Assembly (NCBI GenBank): GCA_039881045.1
Contig: JAYWVB010000020.1
Span: forward strand, 372,001-436,000
DNA length: 64,000 bases
Source of the DNA: Chaetomium olivaceum
Taxonomy: Eukaryota > Ascomycota > Sordariomycetes > Sordariales > Chaetomiaceae
Direction of reading: 5' to 3'
The number at the start of each line of letters is the position of its first letter. Position 1 is the first letter of the stretch. Shown in pieces: positions 43,584-55,875 of this stretch. Below the pieces are notes generated by a model. That model searched no databases, had not been told where the DNA came from, and worked only from the letters and a program-made list of their open reading frames with translations. The translations under genes were made by a program, and so were the position numbers.

Positions 43584-46228
43584 ATGTCAGGACGCGGGAG
43601 AGGCCGTCCCTCGTCGCGTTCGGCGCAGGAGCCAGCAGCGGGCTCCAGTCGCCGCTCGACGCGCCACCAGCAACCACCTCAGAACGTGGCACAACCAGAA
43701 GAACCCCAACAACAGCCTGATTCCCCTGAGCAGCAGCATCAGGAGCAGGAGCAGGAGCAGCCACAGGATGAACAGCACCTGGCGCACGGGATGAACCCTC
43801 AACTGGAGGACCCCATGTCTGCGGCGCTGTATCATCAAGTCATCGATCCAGCCATCTCAGGCTCGCAGGATGCCGGCATGCCTCCCCCGCCTATCCCCAG
43901 TGTTAAGAACCTGCGTGGACAGGCTGGGCCTCCTTTTGCCGCCCGGAACGCACGCCGCACTTCTGTAAGCTCCAGCATCAGGAGCGCGCCTGCCACAGAC
44001 GCGTTCTCCTCACAATTAGACCCCCAGAGCCAGAGTACGTACAGCCTCCTACCAAGTCGAGCCATCCTAACTCGCGTCTTTAGGTACCGCATTGCAAAGG
44101 CCGGCTTCGGGGCTTGTGTTCGGACCACCTAGCAGCGCTACGTCTGTTGACTCTTCTGCTGCCACTCATGATACGCCTGGCCGTGAAGCGGCGAGAGCGA
44201 GGCTCATGACTGCCATGTTGTCGCGTTTGTTTACTGCTGCCGATGATTTCTACACTCATCTTTGCAGCGAACAGGGTGATCAAGAAGTCTGGGAGGTGGA
44301 GCGGGAGGGCTTTAAGAAGGCCTTTGAAGCATACCGCACTTACTACGTACGGGAGGATAGTGACCCGGTCGTGAACCCAGCTTTCGTCGCCGATGCGATG
44401 CGGCTGGAGAAGACGTCTTTGCTTTGGTACAAGGTTGTCAGAGTCGCCTCGGCGGCCAACCTCGCCATGCTCCTCGGGGACATCACTCCACCCAACCAGG
44501 CAGACCCGCTAACGCTCGAGCTGCTACAGGCGTTGGAGTCTGGTTTCCCCGGTTCTTTCATCGGCGAAGGTTCCGTCAACGCAGACAACGCGATGAATCA
44601 GCGATGCAGATGATTGAGCAGATCCTAATGATCCGGACGCAGCTAACTATCCGGCGTCTAAAGGGGCTCCTTGAGAATGGCTCTGCGCCGTTCCACCCCC
44701 GCCTGGAGGTTGCCAGAATTTGGTGCGACGGTGATGTGTCTCTCGAATCGATCGAGGCCTTTTGGGAAACAACAACGACGGTCTCCAGCTCAAGCCTATC
44801 GCACCGGCCGATTCCGAGGTGGCTGCGTTGGCCAGGGATCGGAATGCTATTCCTACTCGCTTCGGCTCCATTTGCAAGATGCTACCCGATCAAGAGGTTA
44901 ACGGCGACGACCTCGACCTAAGCCAGTTTGAGACGTTGTATCCCCCTTCGGATTTTGTCGAAAACCTCAGAATATTTGTCAGGGGCTGTTTCGAAAGCGT
45001 TAAATCCATACTCCAGCAAGAGTCCATGCACTCCAGCGCCACACCAAGGGCCGATTCACAAATTCGGTCGCAGCTTGAGGCTGACACAGCGAGCCAGGCA
45101 TTTGACCGGGCGGACTTTGAGTACGTAGCTAATATTCTCTTTGTTCTCGACTCGTAACCTGCTAACCGTCTCATCCAGTGTGCAACCGGCGTTCAACATG
45201 AACTCTCTGCGGATGCTGAAGCAATTAGAACAGCAGGGAGCCTCAGTTTATAGCGACAGTCAGTTGTCTTCTGGCTCATACCCGCCGGCACCGCGAATCC
45301 CTTATCCGCCAGGCTTCAGTAGCCCTTCGCATGCTCTAGGATACGGCGACCCATCTCAGCAAAGCGGGTTTCAGCCGCCCGGCTCCCTCTACGCCGAGTC
45401 GGCTGCCCAAGCCTTGGGCCGGAAGAGACAGGCTCCGGACGAACCCTCAACGGCTGGCGATGGAACTACCGCATCGGCCGGACCACCAGCAAAGAAGACG
45501 CGGAGGCGTAAGAAGAACGCGGCTCCAGAAGCTACCATGGGACCGCCTTCCACAGCTCCGCCGGGAAGCGCGCCGCTTACATCCTCTGCTGCGGCCGTTT
45601 CGCAGTATCCGCCGTTACCTGGAACCCAGGACGAGCCTGATTTCGATGCCCTTTCGCAGCGGACGAGGGAGATAACGGCTGCAGCTCGCAAGGTCAAGGA
45701 GCCCCAGGTTCGCTCTGGCTGGGTGCGCCGGGATATTATCCTCCTTGTCAAGGCAGTTAATACCTACCAGTGCAAGTGGAGCACCATTGAGAAGGAGATC
45801 AAGGCGGGTACCATTCCCTTTGAGCGCCCGCGTGATCAGCAGGCACTCCGCGACAAGGCGCGGTTGTTGAAGCAAGATTTTCTGAAGTGAGTCCTTCATC
45901 GTTTCCTACGACCATTGGGCATTTATTGACGTGTGGCAAAATAGAACCGATACCCTCCTTCCCCGAGGCTTTGACCTTGTTGTCCTCGGCAAGAAGGAGA
46001 AAGAGGCGGTCAAGGCTGTCGAAGAACCCGGACCGGAAAGAAGAGGATGTTGACGAAAATGGACAACCCATCAATACGGAGTTTAGAGAGGACGCGGTGG
46101 CTGCGCCGGCTGCCCTCTTAGATGCGCTCCCGTCGGTCGAAGCCCAGCCTGAGCAGCAGCAGCAACCCGAGCCGGAATCCCAGCCAGAGCCCCAACAAGC
46201 AGTACCGGAGCAGATCGCCGCTGCGTAA
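43584..46228 (+). CDS. tbf1: TBF1-like Myb telobox-binding protein (three apparent frameshifts)
   Basis: Exons are 43584-44034, 44084-45120, 45179-45886 and 45945-46228. The N-terminal 110 residues are Gln/Pro-rich. Residues about 180-450 form a helical region consistent with a TRFH-like dimerisation domain (RLMTAMLSRLFTAADDFY). A basic patch KKTRRRKK near 600 is a likely nuclear signal. Near residues 675-750 lies a Myb-type domain (SGWVRRDIILLVKAV, KWSTIEKEI, then ALRDKARLLKQDFL), whose last helix resembles the LKDKxR 'telobox' helix of Tbf1/TRF proteins. The tail is Glu/Gln/Pro-rich. Relatives bind TTAGGG-type repeats at telomeres and promoters. Frame repairs: add one base near 44588-44592, add one to TTTT 44760-44763, remove one from CCC 46027-46029. 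The corrected coding length is 826 residues, with all splice phases fitting. Confidence 0.82.
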
Positions 46229-46813
46229 GCCCAGTTCGGAGGCGTGGTTATAGCTGGAAGAGGGAATATTCGTTTTGAAGTTTTTGGTGCACATTTTTGC
46301 TTTGCCCACCGCGGTCCGATCAATAATTCATGGTTTGCTATGAGTATAGGGACCGACGTTTAGCTATTTGGGGAGGGGGTTCTTTCGACTCCCATGGACT
46401 TGAATTTTGACTGACGCTGAATTGCCTGTCGGGGCAACACACGAATCAGCCGGGGAATGTGCTATGCGCAAGTTACCCCAGTCAGCGCTTTCGATGTAGC
46501 TAACGAGATAACTGGGCTTCTTTTTGTTACAAATTGTAGCAATATGTATTCGTATTGCAATAGTTCCATCGGAGGGACTTCGTTCAGCGATGGGGCTCCA
46601 TGTGACTTCTCAGGTGACCTGCGCCCCTCCAGCACCTGAACCAACTGAGGGACCGTGCACCAGCGCTGACCCCTGTTGTGGGGGAACCCCCATTGGCAGG
46701 GAGCCTGAACATTGAATTGGCAACGTCGCGAGTTGGGATTCCTCGCACAGGTTCACACTGCTTGAGCCCGACTTTCCCATATCCCCAACGCCACCCGCGT
46801 CACTCTGCCCACC
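46229..46813. other. 3' region of tbf1 and promoter of sec21
   Basis: Both genes run rightwards. No additional feature seen. Confidence 0.4.
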
Positions 46814-49800
46814 ATGAGCTACGGGAAGAAGGACGAGGACGCAGACAGCGGTCTGGTCAAAATCGACCGGACCCAGGTTTTCCAAGAGGGTGAGCAGATC
46901 CGCAACCCCTCGCGCAGCCGAGGACAGCAGCAACTAATTACGGCCAATATTGGTCGTTCGCAGCTCGACTGTTCAACAGTTCCCCGATCCAACCGCGAAG
47001 ATGCCGTGTCCTCCTCACCAAGATCGCCCTCCTCCTCTACACGGGCGAGAAATTCCCTACCACCGAAGCCACCACGTTGTTCTTCGGCATCTCGAAGCTT
47101 TTCCAGAACAAGGATGCGAGCCTGCGGCAGATGGTCCACCTGGTCATCAAGGAGCTGGCCAACTCCGCCGAGGATATCATTATGGTCACAAGCACAATCA
47201 TGAAGGATACCGGTGGCAGTACCGACTCCATCTACCGTCCGAACGCTATCCGGGCGCTGTGTCGCATTATTGATGTACGAGAAAGCCGCTGGCAGTCTGG
47301 GGCTCTTGGCTATCATGAGTTGGCACTGACATTACTCCTACCAGGCGACCACAGTGCAGTCTATTGAGCGTGTCATGAAGACTGCGATCGTCGACAAGAA
47401 CCCCTCGGTTTCATCCTCGGCCCTCGTATCGTCCTACCATCTCCTCCCGATCGCCCGAGATGTCGTCAAGCGGTGGCAGAGCGAGACCCAAGAGGCAGCG
47501 GCCAGCTCAAAATCGTCCGGCGGGTTTTCCCTGGGTTTCTCGTCATCTTCGGGCAACCTCCCGGTCAACAACTCGACCATGGCGCAGTACCACGCGATCG
47601 GCTTGCTGTACCAGATGCGGATGCACGACAGGATGGCCCTGGTAAAGATGGTCCAGCAGTTTGGCGCCGCTGGTGCAATGAAGAACCCTGCCGCCATCGT
47701 CATGCTAGTCCGCCTCGCTTCACAGCTGGCTGAGGAGGATCACCAGCTGAGGAAGCCAATGATGCAACTTCTGGATGGTTGGCTTCGGCATAAGAGCGAG
47801 ATGGTCAACTTCGAGGCGGCAAAGGCCATTTGCGACATGCGGGACGTCACTGATTGCCGAGGTGACGCAGGCCGTTCACGTTCTGCAGCTCTTCCTCAGC
47901 TCTCCTCGCGCCGTCACCAAATTCGCCGCCCTTCGTATCCTGCACAACATTGCGTCTTTCAAGCCGCACGTCGTTAACGTTTGCAACCCGGATATCGAGC
48001 TTCTTATCTCTAACAGTAACCGCTCGATTGCCACGTTTGCCATTACCACCCTGCTCAAGACAGGCAACGAAGCCAGCGTGGACCGGCTGATGAAGCAGAT
48101 TTCCGGCTTCATGTCCGAGATCACAGATGAGTTTAAGATCACCATTGTCGAGGCGATCCGGACGCTCTGCCTAAAGTTCCCCAGCAAGCAGGCTGGTATG
48201 CTCCAGTTCCTCAGCGGCATCCTGCGCGACGAGGGCGGTTACGATTTCAAGCGTGCGGTGGTGGAAAGTATGTTCGACCTAATCAAATTCGTGCCGGATT
48301 CCAAGGAAGAGGCGCTCGCGCACCTTTGCGAGTTCATCGAAGACTGCGAGTTCACAAAGCTGGCTGTCCGCATCCTACATCTACTTGGCATGGAGGGTCC
48401 CAAGACATCTCAGCCTACCAAGTACATCCGTTATATCTACAACCGGGTTGTACTGGAGAATGCTATCGTGCGCGCGGCTGCTGTTACGGCCTTGGCCAAA
48501 TTCGGCGTGGGTCAGAAGGATCCCGAGGTCAAGCGCAGCGTGGACGTTTTGCTTACACGGTGCTTGGATGATGTCGACGACGAAGTCCGTGACCGCGCGG
48601 CCCTCAGCCTCAGGCTTATGCACGAGGAGGATGAGTTGGCCACGAGGTTTGTCAAGAACGGTAAGCGCCCTTTAGCTGTTCCCCAAGTATGACGGTATGC
48701 TAACGGAATTTTCAAGACAACATGTTTGCTCTCCCATTTTTCGAACATCAACTCGTCATGTACGTCACCTCAGACGACAAGTCGGCATTCGACACGCCAT
48801 TCGATATCTCAACGATCCCGGTCGTCACACGCGAACAGGCCGATGCCGAAGACAGGACGAAGAAGCTTACCGCCACCACCCCGTCCCTCAAGCCGCCAAA
48901 GGTTGGCCCAACCAAGGCAGCCCCATCGGCCGCCGAAGCGGCCGCTTCTGCTACAGCGACGGCACAGAAGTACGCCCAGGAGCTGATGGAAATCCCCGAG
49001 ATGAAGGAGTTTGGCAGTGTTCTCAAATCGTCGCCTCTAGTGGAGCTAACGGAAGCGGAGACCGAGTACGTGGTTGCCGTCGTCAAGCACGTCTTCAGCG
49101 AGCATATTGTACTGCAATATGAGGTCAAGAACACGCTCCCGGACACGGTATTAGAGGACGTGGCGGTGACGGCCACGCCATCGGAGGAAGACGAGCTCGA
49201 AGAGGTCTTCATCATCCGGGCCGAGAAGCTAGCAACGGACGTTCCCGGCAAGGTCTATGTGGCGTTCCGGAAGGTCCACGGCGAGGGTGCTCTGCCCATC
49301 AGCACCTTCTCCAACGTCCTCAAGTTCACGAGCAAGGAGATCGACCCCACAACCAACGAGCCCGAGGAGAGCGGGTATGATGACGAGTACGAAGTCTCCG
49401 ACTTTGATCTATCGGGCAGCGATTACGTCATCCCGACCTTTGCCAGCAACTTCGCCCATGTATGGGAGCAAGTCGGCGCCAAGGGAGAAGAGGCGGAGGA
49501 GACATTACAGCTGAGTGGCATGAAGAGCATACCAGGTACGTCAAAGATAGCTACTTATACCAATATCTCCCGGAGACAAGCTAACCCCCGGCACAGAGGC
49601 GACCGAACAACTGGCCAAGGCACTCTCGCTCCAGCCGCTAGAAGGGACAGACGTGCCGGTCAACCAGACTACGCACACGCTCAAGCTCCTCGGGAAGACA
49701 GTCAACGGCGGCAGGGTCGTGGCCAACGTGCGGATGGCCTACTCCGCCAAGTCGGGTGTAACGACCAAGATCACAGTGAGGAGCGAGGAGGAGGGCGTGG

Positions 49801-49829
49801 CGGTGCTGGTGGTGGCGTCTGTTGCTTAA
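46814..49829 (+). CDS. sec21: coatomer subunit gamma (SEC21), one apparent +1 frameshift
   Basis: Five exons (46814-46889, 46964-47274, 47345-48660, 48717-49535, 49597-49829) encode gamma-COP, 917 residues after correction. It forms part of the COPI coat for retrograde Golgi-ER traffic. The start MSYGKKDEDADSGLVKIDR is typical. HEAT-like adaptin repeats follow (FFGISKLFQNKDASLRQMVH, then IRALCRIID). The C-terminal appendage begins after an Ala-rich linker (AAEAAASATATAQKYAQEL), with the KNTLPDTVLEDV immunoglobulin-like part and a final platform part. At 47854-47855 (GATTGCC) one base too many changes frame between ICDMRDVTD and AEVTQAVHVLQLF. Removing a T restores the family sequence and all splice phases. 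An essential gene, so the break is almost surely not real. Confidence 0.95.
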
Positions 49830-50672
49830 TGAAAGGGGACGAATGGCGTTATGTTCGTGTCGTTTTTGCCGTGTTCACAAAATTGAAGAGCATTTGTCAA
49901 GTTGCACGGTGTCGGGGGTTCTGTGTATGGTTTGTCAAGCATAGACCGATAGACTCGTACAGGTCGGGTTTTATGATCAGGGTGCAGAAGCCCTAAAAGA
50001 ATTGGCTGGCCGTATTGGCCGATGGCTGCAAATGTTGACGTCGCTTGGGTCGATAAGCAGGACGTTTTACCCGTGACGATGACACCCGAATGGCCCCTTA
50101 CAGATGACGGGCAGCCGAGGAAAGGAATGGCAAAAGGAGCCACCTACTCAGAAGCCTCAGGGACAGCCTGGTATTGAGGAGGTTCGAGTTAGCTATCGGA
50201 ACTTGGAGACCCCTTCCATTGAGGTATATATAAGAATCTAAGATACAGTAACTGGGAGCTGACTGATTTCGAGTCGACCAACCCCAGAACCGTACGCCGT
50301 ATGCGGTGTTGCCAGAGCGTCCACCGCGCGCACGTCTTCCGCGTACCATGTCGGACGCTTCGACCCTCGGGGCTGCATGGGGCTGTGTAGTTTGGACATG
50401 GGCCCTCACTGGCCCTGTCTTCGAATAACTTCTTCTTGGGCTGCAGCTTCTCTGGGACGCTGCTAGTTCGGGCCCAACGTTGTTTGTGCGGGAGGCTCTC
50501 CTGATATTGGTTAGTGCTGTCGCATTCCACTGCTTAGGGAGGTGCTCGCTCGGGATGGCAGTTTGGCGCCCGATACAAAATCGAGTTTTGTTATTATCAT
50601 TGTGTGGGAGGAGACTAGTTCCGTTTCCCCGACACGCAACCCGTGAGACTCGCGGGTGCGTCGCTTCAACTC
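49830..50672. other. convergent 3' region of sec21 and amidase genes
   Basis: The genes converge on this 843-nt stretch. Short frames on the minus strand lack support. No repeat or RNA gene seen. Confidence 0.4.
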
Positions 50673-52337
50673 TCAAAAAAGCCCAAGCGGGTACGCCGTG
50701 TGTATGTTGCCCGTGTTGGGTGTGATGGACGGTACGCTCTCGTATGTCCTGAGCTCTACGGTTCGGTTGGCAAACGGCGGAATCCTCCTCACAGAGACAA
50801 GCTCACTGATGTGGCTCGCAATGTTGAGCAGCAGGGCCTCGCTCCACGGCCGGCCGAGGATCTCCATGCCAACTGGAACACCGAGCGGCGCATCCTCTGA
50901 GGGTGGTGAAAAGCCTGCAGGGACACAAACAACAGGGTGTCCGGTCAGGGCGGCCAAGATGCCGTTCCGTCCGCTCTGTGAGGGCGAACCAATCTTGACG
51001 ACAAGGTTCTTTTGCTCAGGGTGAATGATGGCGTCTAGATTGTTTGTCGCGAAGGTGGCTTCGAGGGCACGCGTCAATTCCTGGATTTGGTTTTGGGTTT
51101 CAAGGTAGGCAGTGTCACGGGTTGATAAATGCGATGCTCTCTTTATGAAGTGGTGCTGAGCTGGGATGACTAGGAAGTTGGTGCTACCAGTGTTGTACAA
51201 CTCGCCGAAGCTCGTTGGGCGGGGGACTTTGACGCCCATGACAGTTTGGTTGGCAGTGGTTGGCGCGAGGTAAGTGTCAAGCAAGTCCCTGAATTCAAAT
51301 GCCTGCACGTCGAGTTTCGCAATGGCAAGTGTGTCATAGAGGGGGTCCGTGATGTTGATGATGGCAACTCCAGCTGCAGTGAGCTTGGCCACCATGCTTG
51401 CCATGATGTTGTTGACAGGTGTTGTCTCATCTGAGGTGGTGTGGTTGAAGAACCCATCCAGCAATCCAATACGCAACCCTTTCAGATTTCCACGGTACAG
51501 AGACGCAGAGTAATCTTGGGGCAGGACCTGCCTCGGAGTCAAGGCAGTGACGTTGTCTCGAGGATCGAAGCCGACGCTTGCCATGACAGACAGTGCCACG
51601 GCAAGGTCACCGGGGTTGCGCGCCATTGCCCCTACCGTGTCTTGAGTTGAGCTGACTGGGATGACACCGACCCCCGAGATCAAGCCTCTTGTGGGACGGA
51701 AGCTGAACAGCGAGTTCGCGCTTGCCGGGCTGCGGAGGGAGTTGACCGTGTCAGTACCGGTTGCTAGGACAGCAAAGTTTGCGGCGACTGCAGCACCGCT
51801 CCCACCGCTGCTTCCTCCCGGGGTCCGAGTGAGGTCATATGGGTTGGCAGTCTGACCACCGAGAGACGACACAGTCAAGCCTTCGAAGGCCATCTCATGC
51901 AAGTTGGTCTTGCCGAGAATGACTGCCCCCGCATCAGCCAGGGCTCTGACAGTTGGTGCGTCTGTCAAAGGTTTGTTGTGGGCCAAGGCCTGACACCCGC
52001 CTGTGGTGCTCATCCCGACTGCATCAAAGTTGTCTTTGAGAAGAACTGGGACACAGAACAAGGCGCCAGTGATGTTGCCTGCTGCAAGCCTCTGGTCAAG
52101 ATGGTCGGCAGTTGAGAGGGCATATGGGTTCAGTGAGATGACTGCATTGATGCTGGGGTTGAACTCTTCTATGCGGGCGATGAAAGAGGAGACAATGTCT
52201 CGGCATGTGGTACTGTGCGTGAAGAGAGCATCATGCAAAGTGGCGATGGTGGCTTCTCGGATGTCGAAGGTGTTGTTAAGTGCCCAGCTTGTTGGCAGCC
52301 AGGTGAGTACCAGGGCCCAGACCAGGGACTGCATCAT
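50673..52337 (-). CDS. secreted amidase, amidase-signature family
   Basis: A single exon of 554 residues from ATG 52337. The signal peptide is clear (LVWALVLTWLPTSWA). The amidase-signature catalytic elements are present in order: the lysine in VPVLLKDNFD, the cis-serine in PGGSSGGSGAAVAA, and the nucleophilic serine in GTDTVNSLRSPAS. In the last motif the usual GGS is VNS, but the serine is kept. The C-terminal part has ALTGHPVVCVPAGF and GMEILGRPW, as in the family. Several N-glycosylation sequons fit an extracellular or vacuolar enzyme. The substrate is unknown; members hydrolyse small amides, peptides amidated at the C-terminus or indole-acetamide. No frame problem. Confidence 0.9.
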   Translation of the reverse strand: MMQSLVWALVLTWLPTSWALNNTFDIREATIATLHDALFTHSTTCRDIVSSFIARIEEFNPSINAVISLNPYALSTADHLDQRLAAGNITGALFCVPVLLKDNFDAVGMSTTGGCQALAHNKPLTDAPTVRALADAGAVILGKTNLHEMAFEGLTVSSLGGQTANPYDLTRTPGGSSGGSGAAVAANFAVLATGTDTVNSLRSPASANSLFSFRPTRGLISGVGVIPVSSTQDTVGAMARNPGDLAVALSVMASVGFDPRDNVTALTPRQVLPQDYSASLYRGNLKGLRIGLLDGFFNHTTSDETTPVNNIMASMVAKLTAAGVAIINITDPLYDTLAIAKLDVQAFEFRDLLDTYLAPTTANQTVMGVKVPRPTSFGELYNTGSTNFLVIPAQHHFIKRASHLSTRDTAYLETQNQIQELTRALEATFATNNLDAIIHPEQKNLVVKIGSPSQSGRNGILAALTGHPVVCVPAGFSPPSEDAPLGVPVGMEILGRPWSEALLLNIASHISELVSVRRIPPFANRTVELRTYESVPSITPNTGNIHTAYPLGLF

Positions 52338-53350
52338 CTTGAGAGAGAGAGATGGAGAATTGTTCAGTGTTCAGTTTGTGCAGTGAATGAGTGCAGGCGT
52401 GAGAAAGGCTGAAGGGCTAAAGGTATGGTCGGAACAAGTGGTGGTTGGTTCTGTCAAAGGAAGAAAACATTTTGTGTTGTTTCTTGCGCCATTCCCTATG
52501 TATCGCGGTTCTCGATACCGTATGGCGGCTCCAAGGCATTCAGCCTGCTTGTACCTGGAAGAAACAACATGTTAAAAGGGGTAGTAGAGCGGATGATTTT
52601 CACATACAGTTTTTGAGGCCGGCTTAACAGAGAAGCATGACAGTTACTTCGCGATGGCACGGACGCTGGTATCGCCAGTACCAGGCTGTATTCCCCCTGT
52701 GAGAGAGCTGAGGAAAGGGCGAAGCTTGAGCTGGGAGACTGAAAATGGACCAGGTGAAAAACATTCAGTATGTGCAAACATTCCAGAACCCGGAAACTCG
52801 GTATGCTCACTACAGCGATTGCCTGACAAGGTCTGCACGGACCATATCGCATGGTTAGCAGCATCCTGCGTGGTATCGGGGTGTTGTGTGCCGAGTGCTG
52901 GTGTTCCTGTACCTTCATACAGCCAGACATGTTGAGGTGAGTTTGAGCGCTCATCATGGGCGTGCAGCTTGCGGCTTCCTAAGTGAATCGTCAGCAGGTA
53001 GTTCCCTCTTCTTCTTCTTTGCTTTGCATCCAGTGGCTGGTTGGAAAAGGGGATAAAGGGGTTGATGTTTGGGGAAATGTGAAGGAGAAAATAGTGAAAA
53101 ATGTTAGCAGCTGGGAAAGGGAACCAAGAACTCACCAAAGGCAGAGAAAGATGCACGCTTTCAATCCAGGAATCAAAAAAGAGCCATGTCTGAAGTGTGT
53201 TGGGGAGACGAAAAAGAAAAAAGAAAACAAAGTTGAAAATCCGAGGAGAGTGTTTGGTGTCCACATTCATGATAAGGCAACGACACCATGTCAACTGCAA
53301 TTCTAAAGCAAGAGTAGACCAATCTTAAAGAGCTCAGTTATCGTTCAATC
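52338..53350. other. promoter of amidase gene and 3' region of unknown gene
   Basis: Both flanking genes are on the minus strand. About 1 kb without a supported gene, RNA or repeat. Confidence 0.4.
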
Positions 53351-55875
53351 CTACGGTCTCGTGGTCGGAATCAGCTCCCGCATGAGCCCTTCAATGGCTC
53401 CCAACCCAGATGGATCTCCGGGATCCCCGCCTTCTCGATCTTCTAGAGGGAGATTCCCGCCTTCCGACTGTTGCTGTCTCATATAGGAGTTTGCCTGCCT
53501 CTCTGAAGCTGTCGTCTTCCGGTCATCATCGCCTCTTGAACTGTCATCTGACATGGATATCGGCGGTGTCCCATCCGGCGGCACCAATGCTCCCCGACAG
53601 TAGGGAGGAGTATCAAACACCACGTCGTCCGGTGAAGACGAGTCCAGGTGGCCCGCATTGGCAAAAGAATCAGCTCTCAACCGAGGCTTGTCCTCAGTAA
53701 GACCAATCCCCGCAATGCCAGAATCCCGCACCCCTTTTCTACTACCACCACGACCACCATCACCAACACCACTACTGGCGCAAACTCTCATTGATCTGCG
53801 ATGCTGCCGATTATCTTCCTCTTCCAAATCGCAACTGTCCAAGCCCGCCATACTCTCCAGCCGTGTCGGCGTGAACACCCCCCCTCCATCATAATAGCCC
53901 GGACCTAGCCCTGATGCATCACTCCGCCGCACAGAACAAGGACTCGGAGACCGACGCAAGCTATTAGCACCAGCACCAGAACCAGCACCAGCACCAGCAC
54001 CAGCACCAGCACCAGCACCAGTACCAGTACCAGCGGCAGCCTCATGCAAGTAACCCATCCCCACTCCGCCCACGTCCCCCGCAGAAGACGACATCGACCT
54101 CAACTGACGCGAGACGCGCTCGAGGAGCGGCACAACCAAGCTGGTCCAGCGCGTGTTGGCATGCTCTAGACTGTTGATGCGTGCGAGCAAACTGTCCATC
54201 TCGCTGTCGTGAGCGCGCGCGAGGCGGGCCGTGTGGCGGTAGAGGAGGTCGAGTTTGCTGTTTCTGTCCTGTTCTCTGTCGCTTGGACCCTCGCTCTCGC
54301 TTTCGCTGACTCTTTGTTCTTTTCTGTTCTCGTGGGGACCGAGACATGGTGAGCGAGGTGAGGTGGGGTTGTTGGAAGGGATAATGGTACATGATGTGAG
54401 GATGGTGGAGCTGGTGGCAGTGGTGAGGTGCGGCGTGTTCGTGCCCAGTTCTTCTCCGTTTGAAGGTCGGCAAAGGGGCAGTGAGGCGTGAGAGTGATTC
54501 GTGTTTCGAGTATCTGGGAGGGCATGAGCGTAGCGAGCGTGTCTTTTGTTGCTAAGATCTGGGGGCTGTGTTAGGTGTGATGCCGATGATGTGGGTCTTT
54601 GGGAATCTGGCTGATACCTGAGCGGAGGGGTGCCCAGCGACAGGATGATGGTTTAATGTCGACCACGGTCATGATGGGAACAACGTGAAGGGCTCGAGGG
54701 TCAAGCGATGATGGTAGAGGTGACTCTAGCGATGTGGTGTTCGAGCGCACATGGGGTTGATAAGACGCGGCTGTGTTAGACGAAAAGAACGGCCAGTTGG
54801 GTTCAGGGATGCTCGATGTGCCGGATGAGCACTCGTTATCTGGCGCCGAAAAGTTGAAGCCTTGCGAGCTGTTCTCACCGGTACTCACTCCCTTTCGCGT
54901 GTCTCGGCCATCGATGGTTGTGTGCGATGGTGCAGGCTCCACGGTGGAGTGTCTGTCGGTGCATGTCTCAGAGGCCAGGACATTCTGGGAGTCTAGGGGC
55001 TCGGGCGAAGGAATGCAGACTGTTACCGCATCGGAAGATATAAGCTCACTTGCGGTAGTGTAGAAGCTCTCGGACGAGGAACTGTTGCGAAGAAGTTGGT
55101 GGCCCATAGAGCGTCCGGCATTGGGAAGCATCCCCCGTTCAGTAGAACGGTCCCGGCCAAGTTGTGGGCGTGGGGCTTGTCTCTGCTCCGACCAAGGATT
55201 CGTTAGATACGTGTCGGTAGATGCCGAGCCTTTGAGCGGTTCCAGCTCCCGAGTAGATGTGGCCACCACACTGCGAGGACTGGCTAGATTATCTAGACCC
55301 GTGGGATTTCGAAGTGGGAAACGGGGGCCGCTGTCAGTGATGGAGGGCGTCTCGCACCGGCCATGCTTCTCAGAGTGCTGGGATCGACCCTCTCTTCCAT
55401 CTCCCTGATCAAGCTCGCCAACTGGCCTCGCCGTAGGAATGCTTGGCTTGCGGACAGCGGGCTCTAAATGTGCATGCTCGATCGGGATGGATATTGCAAT
55501 GTGCCGATGACCGTCGATAGTCGTACCCGCCACCGCCGAGTCCGGCAGCCTGATGCGGCCTCTTTGCGACCCGAACCCTTCTTTTGGTTTGTGTTTCTTT
55601 CGGAATGGCCAGAGAGAAGACAGCCTGTCCCTCTTCTTAACCCCCTCATCGGGCATGTCAAGCGTCGACTTGTAGTTCTCTAGCCGTGGTGACTTGTTGC
55701 GGAAAAGACCAATAAACTTCTTCACCATACCTCCCTCGCTTGTTTTCTTTCTCCAATGATCTGAGCTGTTTGATCGGAGCATGTCGTCTACAAGCCTTTG
55801 CGAGCGAGGTGAGCCACGCAACGGCCTGGGCGATGCGCGCTGGTCTGCCAGAGGCGTTGAGTTGATGGTGGTCAT
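53351..55875 (-). CDS. unknown 821-residue Ser/Arg-rich protein with C-terminal coiled coil
   Basis: Two exons, 55875-54618 and 54558-53351, join exactly (G plus AT) with a GTATCA donor and a CCCCCAG acceptor. I first read the 3' part as a separate gene starting at 54199. The upstream frame is open to the acceptor and has coding character, so one gene is preferred. The first 110 residues include basic patches (GMVKKFIGLFRNK, WPFRKKHKPKEGF). A long Ser/Pro/Thr-rich disordered region follows. Exon 2 has an acidic stretch and a helical segment (NSKLDLLYRHTARLARAHD, then LLARINSLEHANTRW) likely to form a coiled coil. After that comes a Gly-Ala repeat and a disordered tail. I do not recognise the family and cannot propose a function. 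Confidence 0.68.
53965..54035 (-). repeat. hexanucleotide tract encoding (Gly-Ala)n
   Basis: About a dozen units of GGTGCT-type repeats on the coding strand, giving an in-frame Gly-Ala/Gly-Thr run in the unknown protein. Confidence 0.85.

Noticed and set aside
13947..47855. Programmed ribosomal frameshifting as explanation of the frame breaks
   Set aside because: Sites differ in sequence and direction, lack slippery heptamers with downstream structures, and occur in genes whose relatives need no frameshift.
54166..54525. Separate gene starting near 54525 or at 54199
   Set aside because: The frame entering from the 54558 acceptor joins exactly to the upstream gene and reads through, so one two-exon gene (53351-55875) explains both.
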